Shown piece by piece: positions 44,802-55,080 of a stretch of 64,000 bases of DNA. Origin of the DNA: Vanrija pseudolonga (Eukaryota > Basidiomycota > Tremellomycetes > Trichosporonales > Trichosporonaceae); NCBI RefSeq assembly GCF_020906515.1, contig NC_085849.1, forward strand, positions 620,001 to 684,000. The letters are read 5' to 3'. The translations under genes were made by a program, and so were the position numbers. The number at the start of each line of letters is the position of its first letter. Position 1 is the first letter of the stretch. A model generated the notes under the pieces. The model was given only the letters and a program-made list of their open reading frames with translations, searched no databases and was not told the DNA's origin.

Positions 44802-46851
44802 CTAGTGGATGAACCTAAAGTCGAGACGCTTGTTACCCTCGTCCTTGGTCGTCTCGAGGTAGTGCTGCTTCTGCTCGTGGGTCCACGAGTTCCAAATCTT
44901 GTCGCGCTGCTTGTTGCGCCAGATGTACCAGCCCTTTGTGGCCCAGAACAGGAGCAGGTTGACGACGACGAGGCCGAGGAGCACGCGGTTGCCGCGGTGG
45001 TAGAACGGCGCGTCCTTGGGCTGGTAGATGTTGGACGAGATGAGCGACGAGGCCTGCACGAACATGTTGTAGAGGGATGACGCGACGGTGCGCGTGCGTA
45101 CCGAGCCCGAGTTCATCGAGTTGAGCGAGACGAGGATGGGATGGGGGTACTAGGGCGTGTTAGTGGTGCTCTGGGGCTTCCGGTGCCGTCGCGACACCAC
45201 TCACAGGATAGCTCATGACCAGCGTAAGCACGGCCCAGCGGGCCCACTTGCTAGCGCCGGTCGGGAGGTAGATAGTGATGAGCAGGAACACGAAGAGGTA
45301 CGACGGGCAGAGGGACGAGACGAGGATGCGCTCGTTCACCCTGCGGGCGAGGTACGCCAGCGCGAGATTGCCCGCGATGGTGAGCACCTGCATGGGGATG
45401 GTGAGCATGTTGGTTTCGAACGCTGCGAGGGGGGTTAGCTCGTCGTTCCACAACTGGCAGCCAAGACCCACTCGTGTAGCCGAGGTTGCGCAGCGAGAGG
45501 GTAAAGTACGCGCCGATAGTGTGCGGGGCGAGGAAGGTGGTCAAGCCGAGGATGTACAATGGCCAAAGGTCGTAGTCTGTGAACGACTTCCACAGCTCCT
45601 TGAGGCCCAAGCCCTCGCGGTTGTGCATCGACGACTTGGTCGGGTCGTCACGCAGTACCTTGTTGACGATGATCTTCTCCTCGCGCTCGGTGAACCACCC
45701 GGTGCTGGGCTTGCCGCGGATCTTGGCGCGCAGCTTGCCCCACATGTTGCGGCTGGTCTGCGTCGGCCCGGGGGGCAGGTAAAAGAAGGCGAAGACGCCG
45801 ATGAGGAAGGTCATTGTGCCCTCAATTGCGAAGAGCTGGGTGGGAGTGGTTAGCCACACGTCACCTGCCTGACACGCCCCAGCCACTCACCCAGCGCCAG
45901 CCAGCCATGTGCGTAATGTGGCGCAGCTGCAGCAGCCCTGCAGCGAGGAACGCAGCCACGATCTGCGTGACCGTGAGCGAGACCCAGAAGTAGGCGAGGC
46001 GGATGGTGAGCTCGGCTGAAGTGTAGTAGTAGGACAGGTACAGGATCGTGTCGGCGATGAACCCGCCCTCGATGAGGCCGATGAGCGCGCGCGTGACGTA
46101 GAACGAGGGCAGGGACGTCAGGCCGACCTGCGCGATGGCGACGGCCGACCAGCCCATCATCTGGATGGGGATCCAGACGTCTGACCCGAGCTTCTTGGAG
46201 ACTGCGCTGGGGTTAGCAGGGAAAGGGGCGGGCGTGTGGGAGTGGGCACGTACTCATCTGCGAGGGGAGCTCGGCGAACAGGAACGAGGTGTAGAAGATT
46301 GTCTGGCCGATGTTGTCTGCGTGGCGTCAGTCACTGTGGCAGGAGCACAGCGCCGCACACAACCCACAGTGGTACGTCGTCAGGTTGAGGTCCTTGAGCA
46401 TGCCGTCACTGAGCGCATTGTTGATGTTGCCGCGGTCGAGCTGCAGTGCAGCAAAGCAGATACACGCGATGAACGTGACGCGCAGGTCGAGCCGGCGCGT
46501 GAGCTTCTTTTCCTCCTCGGGCGTCCACTTGAAGCGCGGGTCCCAGCGGTGCTTGTTCTCGTACGCGTCCGGCGGGGTGTACCATTTCTCCAGGATGATG
46601 CTTTCTTCTTCCGACGGGTTGCCGAGGTGGCTCTTGAGGTTCAGGCCGTGCTCGTTGGTGTCCTGCGTGCCGTAGTGCACGTCGTCTGCGCGGTCGTCGC
46701 CGGCGGCCGTGCGGTTCTTGTCGTCGTTGGTGCCCGAGCCCGCGCCGCCGCTCTCGATCGACTTCTCGTCGTCCTTGAGCGACTCGCGGTCCGCGTCGAC
46801 GCGCGGCGGCGCAGTGTAGCCCTTCGTGTCTACCAGCACAGGCGCTGACAT
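44802..46851 (-). CDS. MFS transporter of the anion:cation symporter (Dal5/Tna1) family
   Basis: 595 residues in six exons: 46851-46368, 46316-46254, 46201-45891, 45835-45472, 45422-45205, 45149-44802. A hydrophilic tail of about 130 residues leads to the first helix with LDLRVTFIACICFAALQLDR and GNINNAL, matching the family signature DRxNIGNA. YHYNIGQTIFYTSFLFAELP, then SQMISKKLGSDVWIP, RALIGLIEGGFIAD and FFYLPPGPTQT also fit Dal5/Tna1 carriers of carboxylates such as allantoate or nicotinate. About twelve helices are visible. Five introns of 49-55 bases each fall in the membrane part. Substrate cannot be decided. The frame stays open for 348 codons upstream of the chosen start. Confidence 0.9.
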
Positions 46852-48243
46852 TGTGGCTTCTCCTGGCGTGTGAGTGGGTGAGTGGGGCCGTGCGTCGCTT
46901 CCTCTCCCTCGTCCATTTATGCCCCGGCGATCAACTCCCTCGGCCACCTCCGACTGACTCGAGCAACACGACATCATAGCGTGCGAGGGTAGCTGAAACA
47001 GCGTGCACTCTGGCAACTCCCCCGCCCATGTCGTGTTCGCTGGCGCCGAGCACGCCTCGTAGTGCCAGCTGCAACACGTTCCAGTGAGCAGAGCACGCAG
47101 CGTCACGACTGGCGTGCGCTGGATTCCAGCTATTCGGAGGAGGGCAGCGAGCTCATGATGATGCGATAGTGCAGCGTTATTCCAGATAATTTGGCCAAGA
47201 CATTGTGCCAAGAGATGTGGGTGGAGCTGAGTGAGTGAGTGGGGGGAGGTGGCTAGTACAGGCGAGACGCAACGTGGTCTGCGTGCTGGCGCGGTGCTGG
47301 ACCACGGGCTGCCTGGCCTGGCCAGCAGCTTGGCAGCGGTTGCGGCGTTCCTGGCCTCCCACACGCGCGCCGACCGACCCGACCGAATCGCGCAAGCATT
47401 GACAATCGCGCCCCGGAGACTGGTGGACCGTGCCAAGTGCGGCGCGGGAGACGATGTAGATAAGACGCGGCGCTGTGGCGGGATCCCTTTGCCGACAGTG
47501 ATGATATCTGCCAAGACTGAGATCGTGATGGGTGCCACTTTGGTGCCATCATCACGCCATGGTGTTTCACCGGGCCTGGCTTGGCACTCACTCACTGGCA
47601 GTGTACATGCACTTTGCATCAGTCTTGACCCGAGGGATTGTGATGCTATGCGGACGGGTGAGGCCCGTCGCTCGGGTAAGACGAATGCATGGCACCGCGT
47701 AAGATGGATGCGTTGTTGCTTGAGGCACGGTATATACTTGACTCTGCGGCGGCGGCCAAGCGCGAAGCTGCAGCCGCCTCCATAGCTGTTGTTTTCCATC
47801 ACATCCCTGATCTGTAAGTATGCACTGTTGCATGCAAACAAAAGAGTGGTTTGTACTGTCTCTACTCGCATTCGAACACCCTTGCAATAATCCATGTTGC
47901 CTCTTGTCTCGATGGCGCAGGACCAAGGTTATGTTCTACCATTATACTAGCGAAGATAGTCAACCACCCATACATCATGTTCAATACTGCTCTATGACTG
48001 TTTCCAGGTCTCCCCTTCACCCTCTCAGCACAACCCATTACACTGCACACTGTTACATATGCTCTATGCTTGGCTCACGACTAGAGACCGCGTCGACTTG
48101 CTCGACGCAGCGAGGCTAGTGCACCGAGTCGCGCCTTCCCTGAGTTTGCCACATGGCCTCCACTTGGCTGCACCACAATCAGTGATCTGCGTTTCTCGCG
48201 GCAACTCTTCGCAAACACAGCCATATCTCTTCCACATACGCAA
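46852..48243. other. Divergent intergenic region with a long open extension of the MFS frame
   Basis: 1.4 kb between divergent transporter and kinase genes. The minus-strand frame of the MFS gene is open back to an ATG at 47895, but the translation has no recognisable domain or even composition. GTATATAC on the minus strand near 47735 is a TATA candidate that lies inside this frame. Confidence 0.35.
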
Positions 48244-49461
48244 ATGAGCAAGGTAAGTCTCCCCGAACAGCACCCTCTGACGTACTAGCGGAGCCGGCGC
48301 ACAGCAGGCACCTCCAACGGTGATCCACACGACCCAGCGACGGTCGCAGCCCGTCTCCTCGGCCCGCTCGGCCTCACCCCCGGGCCGCTCACGAACCTGC
48401 AAACCCTGTGGGCGGGGTACGGCTCCATCTCGTCGTTCTCCGCGGTGGACAAGAGCGGCTCGTCGCACGCGCTGATCCTCAAGCTCGTTGCGCCGCCGCG
48501 CGGCGCGTCACAAGACGAGGGCCACCGGCGAAAGATGCTCTCCTACGGCGTCGAGCAGCACTTCTACTCTGCCGTTGTGCCTACCCTCCACCTTCCCTCG
48601 GAGGTGGGCATCGCAAGCGTCATCGCTACGAGCGGGGACGGCGTCATTGCCACTGTGCTCGAGGACCTGCGGCCGCGGTTCCCCGTGTCAGGGGAACGCC
48701 GGGGCGAGCTTTCGGCGGCCCAGGTGTCGGCCGCGCTCCTGTGGCTAGGCAAGTTCCACGCCGCGTCGTGGGGCTACGGCAAGGGCCAGCTGGACGCCTT
48801 CGTCCTCCCGCCGCTGCTCGAAACTGAGGACGGGAAGAAGGCGCTCTGGCTGAACGGGGGGTACACTTACCTCGCGACACGGATGAGCGAGTTCGCGACC
48901 CTCCAGCGCGGGCGGGGCGAGTGGAGCGTGCTCGCTGAACTCGACGGCGCGGGCAACTCGCCCGCGAGCCTTGCAGCGCTGTTCCTCGAGCCGCGAGGCC
49001 GCGCTTACGAGTCCTTGATTCACGGGGACGTCAAGTCCGAGAACCTGTTCGCGAATGCCAGAGGGGACAGGGTGGCCTTCTTCGACTTCCAGTATGTCGG
49101 GGTGGGACTGGGAGTGTGCGACCTCGCCAAGCTGTTCACGTGTTCTGTGCCGCTTGAGATGCTCGTCGACACGGACGACAGGGGGCGAGTGAAGCGCCGC
49201 GGCATGGGCAAGGGCGAGGAGGCCTTGCTCCGCGAGTACCTGGCGTACACTGGCCGGAGCAGCGAGTACGCCTTTGCCGACCTCACCCGCCACTGGGAGA
49301 CCGCGCTCGTCGACTGGTGCCGCTTTCAGGCGAGCTGGGGCTGGTGGGGCAACACCGACTGGCTACAGAGCCGCGTGCGCGAGATCCTCGCGGACGGCGG
49401 GTGGCGGCGTTGGGTGGAGGGGGAGGTGAGCGCTGGGCTGAGCGCGGCGGCGGCGCGGTAG
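48244..49461 (+). CDS. CHK/APH-like small-molecule kinase
   Basis: 393 residues in two exons: 48244-48252 and 48289-49461. The fold is that of aminoglycoside/choline-type kinases (EcKinase/CHK-like). HALILKLVAPP carries the ATP-site Lys; YGVEQHFYSAV fits the following helix with its Glu; LIHGDVKSENLF is the Brenner loop with catalytic Asp and Asn; VAFFDFQYVGVG holds the Mg-binding Asp. Insects use relatives to phosphorylate ecdysteroids; fungal substrates are unknown. The first coding exon has only three codons (MSK), followed by a 36-base intron with GTAAGT and CTGAC. An in-frame stop directly before exon 2 makes this intron necessary for any model starting upstream. Confidence 0.85.
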
Positions 49462-49686
49462 CGGCGTAGATGGGGCGTAGACAGCATCATTGCATGTGCA
49501 TGTACTTTAGAGCGGCAGTGCGGCTTGGACAAGCGTTCAGAGCAGCGAGCAGCAGCTCGGATATACCCGACGAAGACGTCACACCAGGCGGCGTCCACTC
49601 AACGCAGGCATCGGAACGCAACCGCCTCCCCCATGGTTATCAAGCACGGCGGCGCTGCACGCCACCTCCCCACCACCCACTGCGCA

Positions 49687-50874
49687 ATGGAAGCAGCATC
49701 AGCGATAGACCACACGGCGTACCCGGACGTCCTGGACGAGATCATTGAGCTCGCGCCTCCGCAAGCGCTAGTTCGACTGCGCGCGACGTCGCGCGATTTC
49801 TGCACGCGCGCGGACCGCGTGCTGCTCCGGCACGTCGTGTACGCTTGGCGCAGCGACGCCAAAGGCAACCAACACGCTGACCTGCTGGCGCCGTTTACGC
49901 GCAGCAGGCCGCCGCAGGATGGCGGGCAGCGCGGTGAGCGTGCAGTGCTCCCCCTCAAGCCCGAGTGCGTCGAGGTGCTCGACCTGGTCAAGTAGGTGGG
50001 GTTCGTGGGTGGAGTGTGGGGCCCTACAGTAGGCTAATCACCGATGCAGTGCGTGGCCCGCGCCAATGCCATCCACCCTCCTCGACCGCTTCACGTCCCT
50101 GCACACCCTGCGGCGCATGGGCGCCGGCCTGCTCTCGCGCAGCGCGGACCGGACGGTCGTGTACCCCGCGCGCACCGTCGCCGACTTCTACGCGATCGAC
50201 GACTTCCGCCCCGGCGCGGGGGTGAGCAACATCCCCGTCGTGCCGGACCCGCACTACGCGTCCGACGCGTGCACGCGGTACGTGCTGCACCTCAAGTGGC
50301 GCGAGGGGCCGAGCTGGGCCGGCAAGGAAGTGTGGAGTCTGTCGACTTTGGCGGCTACACGTCTGCAGGAGCTGGATATCGTGCTGTGGTCGTATGGCGA
50401 CGTCGACGCCCCGCAGCCGGGGGCCCGCGTCGTCGGCCTGCTCCAGGTCGCGGCGCGGTTATGGGACGGCCTCGTCGCCGGCAGCACGCGGCTGACGGTC
50501 GTGGGGCTGGAGAAGGTGTACCGCTGGCACATTGACCAGCGGGACCGCTCGACCGAGCGCGGCCTGCACGGCGCCGCCGAGCTGTGGCGCGCCGTGCTGA
50601 GAGCCGGCAACTCTGGCGGCCCGGAAGCCGAGTACGACGCGGCGGTGGCGAATGTGACGTTTTTGACGCTCGACGAGTGGCTCGACTCGCTGGGGGACCG
50701 ACGCGCGGCCGAGGGCGAGTGGCCTGATGCGCTTTGTGGGACATGCGGGAATGTGAGTTGCGCCGCGAGGGTGACCTGACGACATGGTGGCACGCTGACG
50801 ACGTGCAGTCCAAATGGTATCCATGCGATGCTTGCGGCGACGAGGAGGTGGACGAGGAGACGCGGTACAGCTAG
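49687..50874 (+). CDS. F-box-like protein with C-terminal zinc-ribbon-like motif
   Basis: 357 residues in three exons: 49687-49991, 50050-50752, 50809-50874. The N terminus (YPDVLDEIIELAPPQALVRL, then RATSRDFCTRADRVLLRH) follows the F-box pattern, so it may bind Skp1 in an SCF ubiquitin ligase. The middle has no Leu-rich repeats or WD repeats I can see. The C terminus has CGTCGN then CDACGDEE, two CxxC pairs brought together by the last intron, which suggests a zinc ribbon. I do not recognise the family beyond this. An in-frame ATG at 49634 would add about 18 residues but is less F-box-like. It follows the CHK-like kinase on the same strand by 225 bases. Confidence 0.75.
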
Positions 50875-53318
50875 GCAGGCTGTTGTGTGTGTGGCGATGT
50901 GTAGTCAGCAACCAGTGTGGCACTGTCAAAGCGTTGTATGCAGCTCGTTGGTCTGTCGGCATGCTTCTCGTGATCGATCCGATCGGAGCAGTGCCCGGGG
51001 GTTGCCCGCGCCCGCGAGCGACGGGCGCCGTGATTCACGGGGTGGGCGTGCAGCACATGCCCATGAGGAGATAGACCAGCCTGGCGGGCGGACGGGCGGC
51101 GGCGGCGGCGCCATCAGCCCCGTGCTTCGTCGATGCGCCGTGGTACGACTGACTGGGCGCGCGGCGTTGCCTCGCTGCGGATCTGCTGCCCGGGGAAGGA
51201 CCATCGCGCGATCAGCGCCGTGCTGGCGGTGGGTTTTGCTGGTTCCAGCGCCCAATTCCCGTGCCACACACACACCTCTCGGCGCCACGGCGCGGTGGTC
51301 GGTCGACGAGGCGATCTGTGCGCTGTGCGTGGCGTCTGGCGCCGCCGGTGCCCCCGGCGCTACTTGCCGTCTGTAGCCGTGCAGCAGCGCTGTGCTGCAT
51401 GCATGCGCGCTCTCCTCCGCGGATTCTGATTTCGCGGCGGCCGGCGCGCGCGCCCGCCGTTGCGTGCGCCACGGAGCAGGACTGTGCGCGCGCGGCCGCG
51501 CGCATGCAGGCAGGCAGTTAGTCACGCGCGCGAACGTGTATGGCTGCCTTGGCGAGCGGGCGGGATCCCGGCCGATATGCACCGCTGGCCAAGCTCCGCT
51601 CTGTCCGTCCCGCCATGCACATGCACCGGCGTTTGCATTATCTGGCTGGCTGGGTGGGCCCATGCCCGAGTAAGCGCTCTGCCCGCGCAGCGCAGCAGCA
51701 GTGATCGGAGTCTGTTGATAATGTCTTGCCTGATGTTTATTAGAACGCAGCAGGGCAGCAGGGCTTGGGCAATTAGGCACGGTGAGTTGCACGTTGGTCG
51801 TCAAAGTTTGGGGGTGAGGCACAGAGCAGCAGCAGCAGCGGTGGCGACTGATGCCGGGCTCTCGCTGTTTGAGTCGTTAGCTTGTATAGATTGTTATGCC
51901 AAGCCCGCTGCGGGTGTCAATTGCGCTGACTATTCATTCAGCCCAACTGGGCGAGATTACACGCCGCGGCGTGGTTGGCAGTCAGCGACGAGGAGACGAG
52001 GGGGGGGGGTGAGCTTAATCGCCAGGTCGTGGACCCCTTGACGCCGCCGCCGCCACAGCGGCGCAGGCGAGTCCAGTCCGTCTCTCACGGCCGTCTTTGT
52101 CACCACAGCCAGCCGGGACAAGTGCCCCGTGGTGGGTGGGTGAATGCTGCGGCGTGCCGGCGGCGGCGCCTTGGCGCGACGCCACGGATCGACGTCGCCG
52201 CAATAGTCGTCGCATTGGGCAGGGTGTCGCCGCGCCAGTCGGCCCTGAACTGGACACCATAGTGCCAGTGGGTGGCTTTTGGCGAACAATAGAGCGAGTG
52301 AGCGAAGCGCCTGGCGACGGCGTGCTCGATGGCAGCGTGCGTCGTCGGACTCGGAGGAGACTCGACGGGCGACAACCCCTTGTTCACACTCTTTGACTCT
52401 TGACATTCACTCGTTTCGTTTCTCGACACCACCTTGCCACTGATTCACTTTTTGCCCCGCCAGCTGCAGCTGGCGCACCGCACCCAACACTCCGAGCCAC
52501 CCCGCTCACTCCCCCACGCCCCGCTCGCTCGGACCCGCCGCCCCTGCACGGACGCCCTCCGACTCGGCATTGGCGTGCTCGTGCTCTTTGCTCGGTGTGG
52601 TCGCTGTCGCCTCGGCCGGCTAGCTTGCCCACGACGAAGACGACGACGACGACTCGACGACGGCAGCGTTGACTACTTATTCGTTGTGCAGCCGCCGGAG
52701 TGTCCTTTGACCCGTGTCCGCCTGCTCGCCCACTTTGTTTTTGTTTCCGAGGCCCAAAGGAACGGATCAACGAGATCCCGGCATCCCAGCGCAGCCAATT
52801 CCAGACGACGAGAGCTGAGCGAGGCACGGCACCGTAGCAGCAGCAAGCAGCACGCCCGCGGCACGCACGACTGGGCGACGACGACGACGACTCGGGGCGG
52901 CAGAATACCATACCTACCTACACGCAGAGGCCGCGGGCAACCGTGAGTTTGGTCCCAAGTCTTGTGGCTTGCTTGGCGCCCACGAACGGCCACCGCGCAG
53001 CCTCCTACTCGGGCGTTTCGTTGCAGGCGCTGCTCGCAGCTACATGCACCAGCAGCCCCCTTGCCTTGCGACAACCACTCGTTTGCCCTTGTTGTCAACT
53101 GACATTTGACAAGACAGTCCTCGTCGTGCCCCCCCTGGCCGCCGCGAAAGCTCTTTCCATACCGGATCAGCCACGGCCGCCTTCTCATCACACGCACACA
53201 CACACGCGCGCGCACATCTTCCCACCGCCGCGCGCGACTCGTCGTCGTCTCTCGTTGGTGTAGACGTCTGTCGTTGGCCACTACCCCACTGCATATAAGG
53301 CCACGCAGCAGCAGCAGC
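50875..53318. other. 2.4-kb intergenic stretch with a perfect GC palindrome
   Basis: No gene supported. An 18-base perfect palindrome TGCGCGCGGCCGCGCGCA lies at 51485-51502 within alternating purine-pyrimidine DNA. A possible leader intron begins at about 52941 (GTGAGT). Large open frames here on both strands are Arg/Pro/Ala-rich shadows of high GC. Confidence 0.4.
53294..53299 (+). promoter_or_regulatory. TATA box immediately before the RRxS-rich protein gene
   Basis: CATATAAGG places TATAAG 20 bases before the start codon at 53319. Initiation 25-35 bases downstream would fall at or after that ATG, so either the real leader is very short or this element belongs to an internal promoter. Confidence 0.35.
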
Positions 53319-54647
53319 ATGGACTGGTATCCCACGCCACCAGATCTCACTCCCGACCCCGACCCCAAGACACCCGGTGCAGCAGCCGTCGCAGCCGCGT
53401 ACAGCCGCATGCCGTCGCTTCCCGCGCTCCCTACGCCGCCAGCGAGGCCCGACGACGACGGCGAGTCAGCCCTGCGGCCCCGCTCGCGCCGCAGCAGCTC
53501 GCACTCGTCGAGCCCGTACCCCCTGCTCACGCCCGATCTCGACGTGACGCAGCACATGTCCTTCTCGCTCGCCGCGGACAACAGTGACCGCGGCGACGAC
53601 GAGTCCACCTCGCCCGCAGACGAAGTCAAGGTGCCAGCTTCGCAGCCGATCGCCATCGCCGCCGCCGCCGGACGTGCGCGCCAGCAGCCTGTGCCGTTAT
53701 CGCCAGCGGCGGCTGTGGTGAAGCGTTCGACAGCCCCCGCAGCCCTCGTCCTCGGGCAGCAGGACGTCACGTTCGACACTTACGTCCCGCCACTGACATC
53801 GACCCCGACGACAGAGCTCGGCCAGTTCGAGTACCCCGTCACGTCTTCGGCGGCGACCTCACCCACGGCGCCGACAGCGGCAGCAACAGTCAGCAGAAGC
53901 CCGCCCGCGTCGGCGCCGCACCACCACAAGGCGTTCGCGTCGGTCGTGTCTGCGCGCGCCGTGTCGACGTCGACCGCCTTTCATCCGCGTCCGCCGCCGC
54001 TCGGCCGGCGCGGGTCCATTGCCAGCGGCCAGATCTCTCGCTTGGCCGCTGGGCTTCCGGGACCCGACAGGCCCGAGCAGCAGAGCCGCGAAGCCGTCCT
54101 CCGCCGGCCGCAGCCAGTGGCGACGGGATCGACGCCGGCGCTCCCGACGCTGTCCCTCTCGCCGAGCCTGCGCCCGGTCAGCGTGCCAGCGACCTCAGCA
54201 ACCGCGCTGCTGCAGCAGCCTGCGTCGCCGCGCTTCTCGGGCCAAGTGTATCTTCCGCCAGCGCCAGCGCAGCCCCGCCGTGGCGGGCCGATAGCGTTCG
54301 CGCACGCGCCGCTGCCGGCGCCCATCCCGCCCTCGCTCCTCGCCCGCAGAGGCTCAGTGCCCCACAACTCGCTGCTCGGCCTCCTGCCCCCGCCGGGCGG
54401 GTGGGCCACGAGCCCCCACTACACGGGCAGCAGCGCCGCGGTGGCGCAGTCGCGCCGCCGCCTGAGCGGCCGCGACGAGTTCCGGCCAAAGGTCACCCCG
54501 CCGAGTCTTGTCCTCCCCGCGTCGGTCGGGCCCAACGTTGCGGTCGTCGCGGACGACGAGGACGACGGCGCCCAGCTGCCGACCCCCACGGCTGTGTCGA
54601 CCGCGTCCGTCGTGTCAGACGACACGGCCGCCGCCCCGCCCCACTGA
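53319..54647 (+). CDS. Ser/Pro/Ala-rich disordered protein with three RRxS sites
   Basis: 442 residues, one exon; not recognised. It begins MDWYPTPPDLTPDPDP and is low-complexity throughout, with no predicted fold. Three protein-kinase-A-type sites stand out: RRGSIAS, ARRGSVPH and RRRLSGRD, plus many SP/TP sites. The stretch SRLAAGLPGPD and the terminal EFRPKVTPPSLVLP look like short conserved motifs. The composition suits a signalling scaffold or transcriptional regulator under cAMP control, but that is inference. The first in-frame ATG was used; the frame is open further upstream without another ATG. Confidence 0.6.
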   Translation: MDWYPTPPDLTPDPDPKTPGAAAVAAAYSRMPSLPALPTPPARPDDDGESALRPRSRRSSSHSSSPYPLLTPDLDVTQHMSFSLAADNSDRGDDESTSPADEVKVPASQPIAIAAAAGRARQQPVPLSPAAAVVKRSTAPAALVLGQQDVTFDTYVPPLTSTPTTELGQFEYPVTSSAATSPTAPTAAATVSRSPPASAPHHHKAFASVVSARAVSTSTAFHPRPPPLGRRGSIASGQISRLAAGLPGPDRPEQQSREAVLRRPQPVATGSTPALPTLSLSPSLRPVSVPATSATALLQQPASPRFSGQVYLPPAPAQPRRGGPIAFAHAPLPAPIPPSLLARRGSVPHNSLLGLLPPPGGWATSPHYTGSSAAVAQSRRRLSGRDEFRPKVTPPSLVLPASVGPNVAVVADDEDDGAQLPTPTAVSTASVVSDDTAAAPPH

Positions 54648-54776
54648 GCTCGGTTACGCCGTCTCGCTAATCAATCAATCAATCACGCCTCGTTACGCCC
54701 GCATATCATCTTGGTCATTTGGTTCTTTCTTTCTTTGGTATTTGGTCTTCTCGGTCGGTCATACTCGGGTCTTTCG

Positions 54777-54849
54777 CTCTCTCGCTCTCTCTCTCTCTCG
54801 TCTCATCAGGTACTATCACGCACACCCACACACCCACACACACACACTA
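54777..54849. repeat. CT and CA microsatellites
   Basis: A (CT)n-like run at about 54777-54803 and a (CA)n/CCCACA run at about 54821-54849, between two convergent genes. Confidence 0.8.
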
Positions 54850-55080
54850 TTGCATTACACTAGCTAGCATGTGACTATATGTTGATTGCGGTGGTGGGAG
54901 TGGGGCGAATGGCTGGCTGTGATGATTGATTGTGCTATGTGGTGTGGTGTTGAGAGTTCCGTGGCGGAAAGGTCAATGGTGATGGAAGTGGCGAAGTCGC
55001 GCCGATAAGGGTGGCAAATGTCCAGGGGTATAACCGTACACACAAATAGATGCAGCGAGCACAATGTCGTGCGCGTCGTG

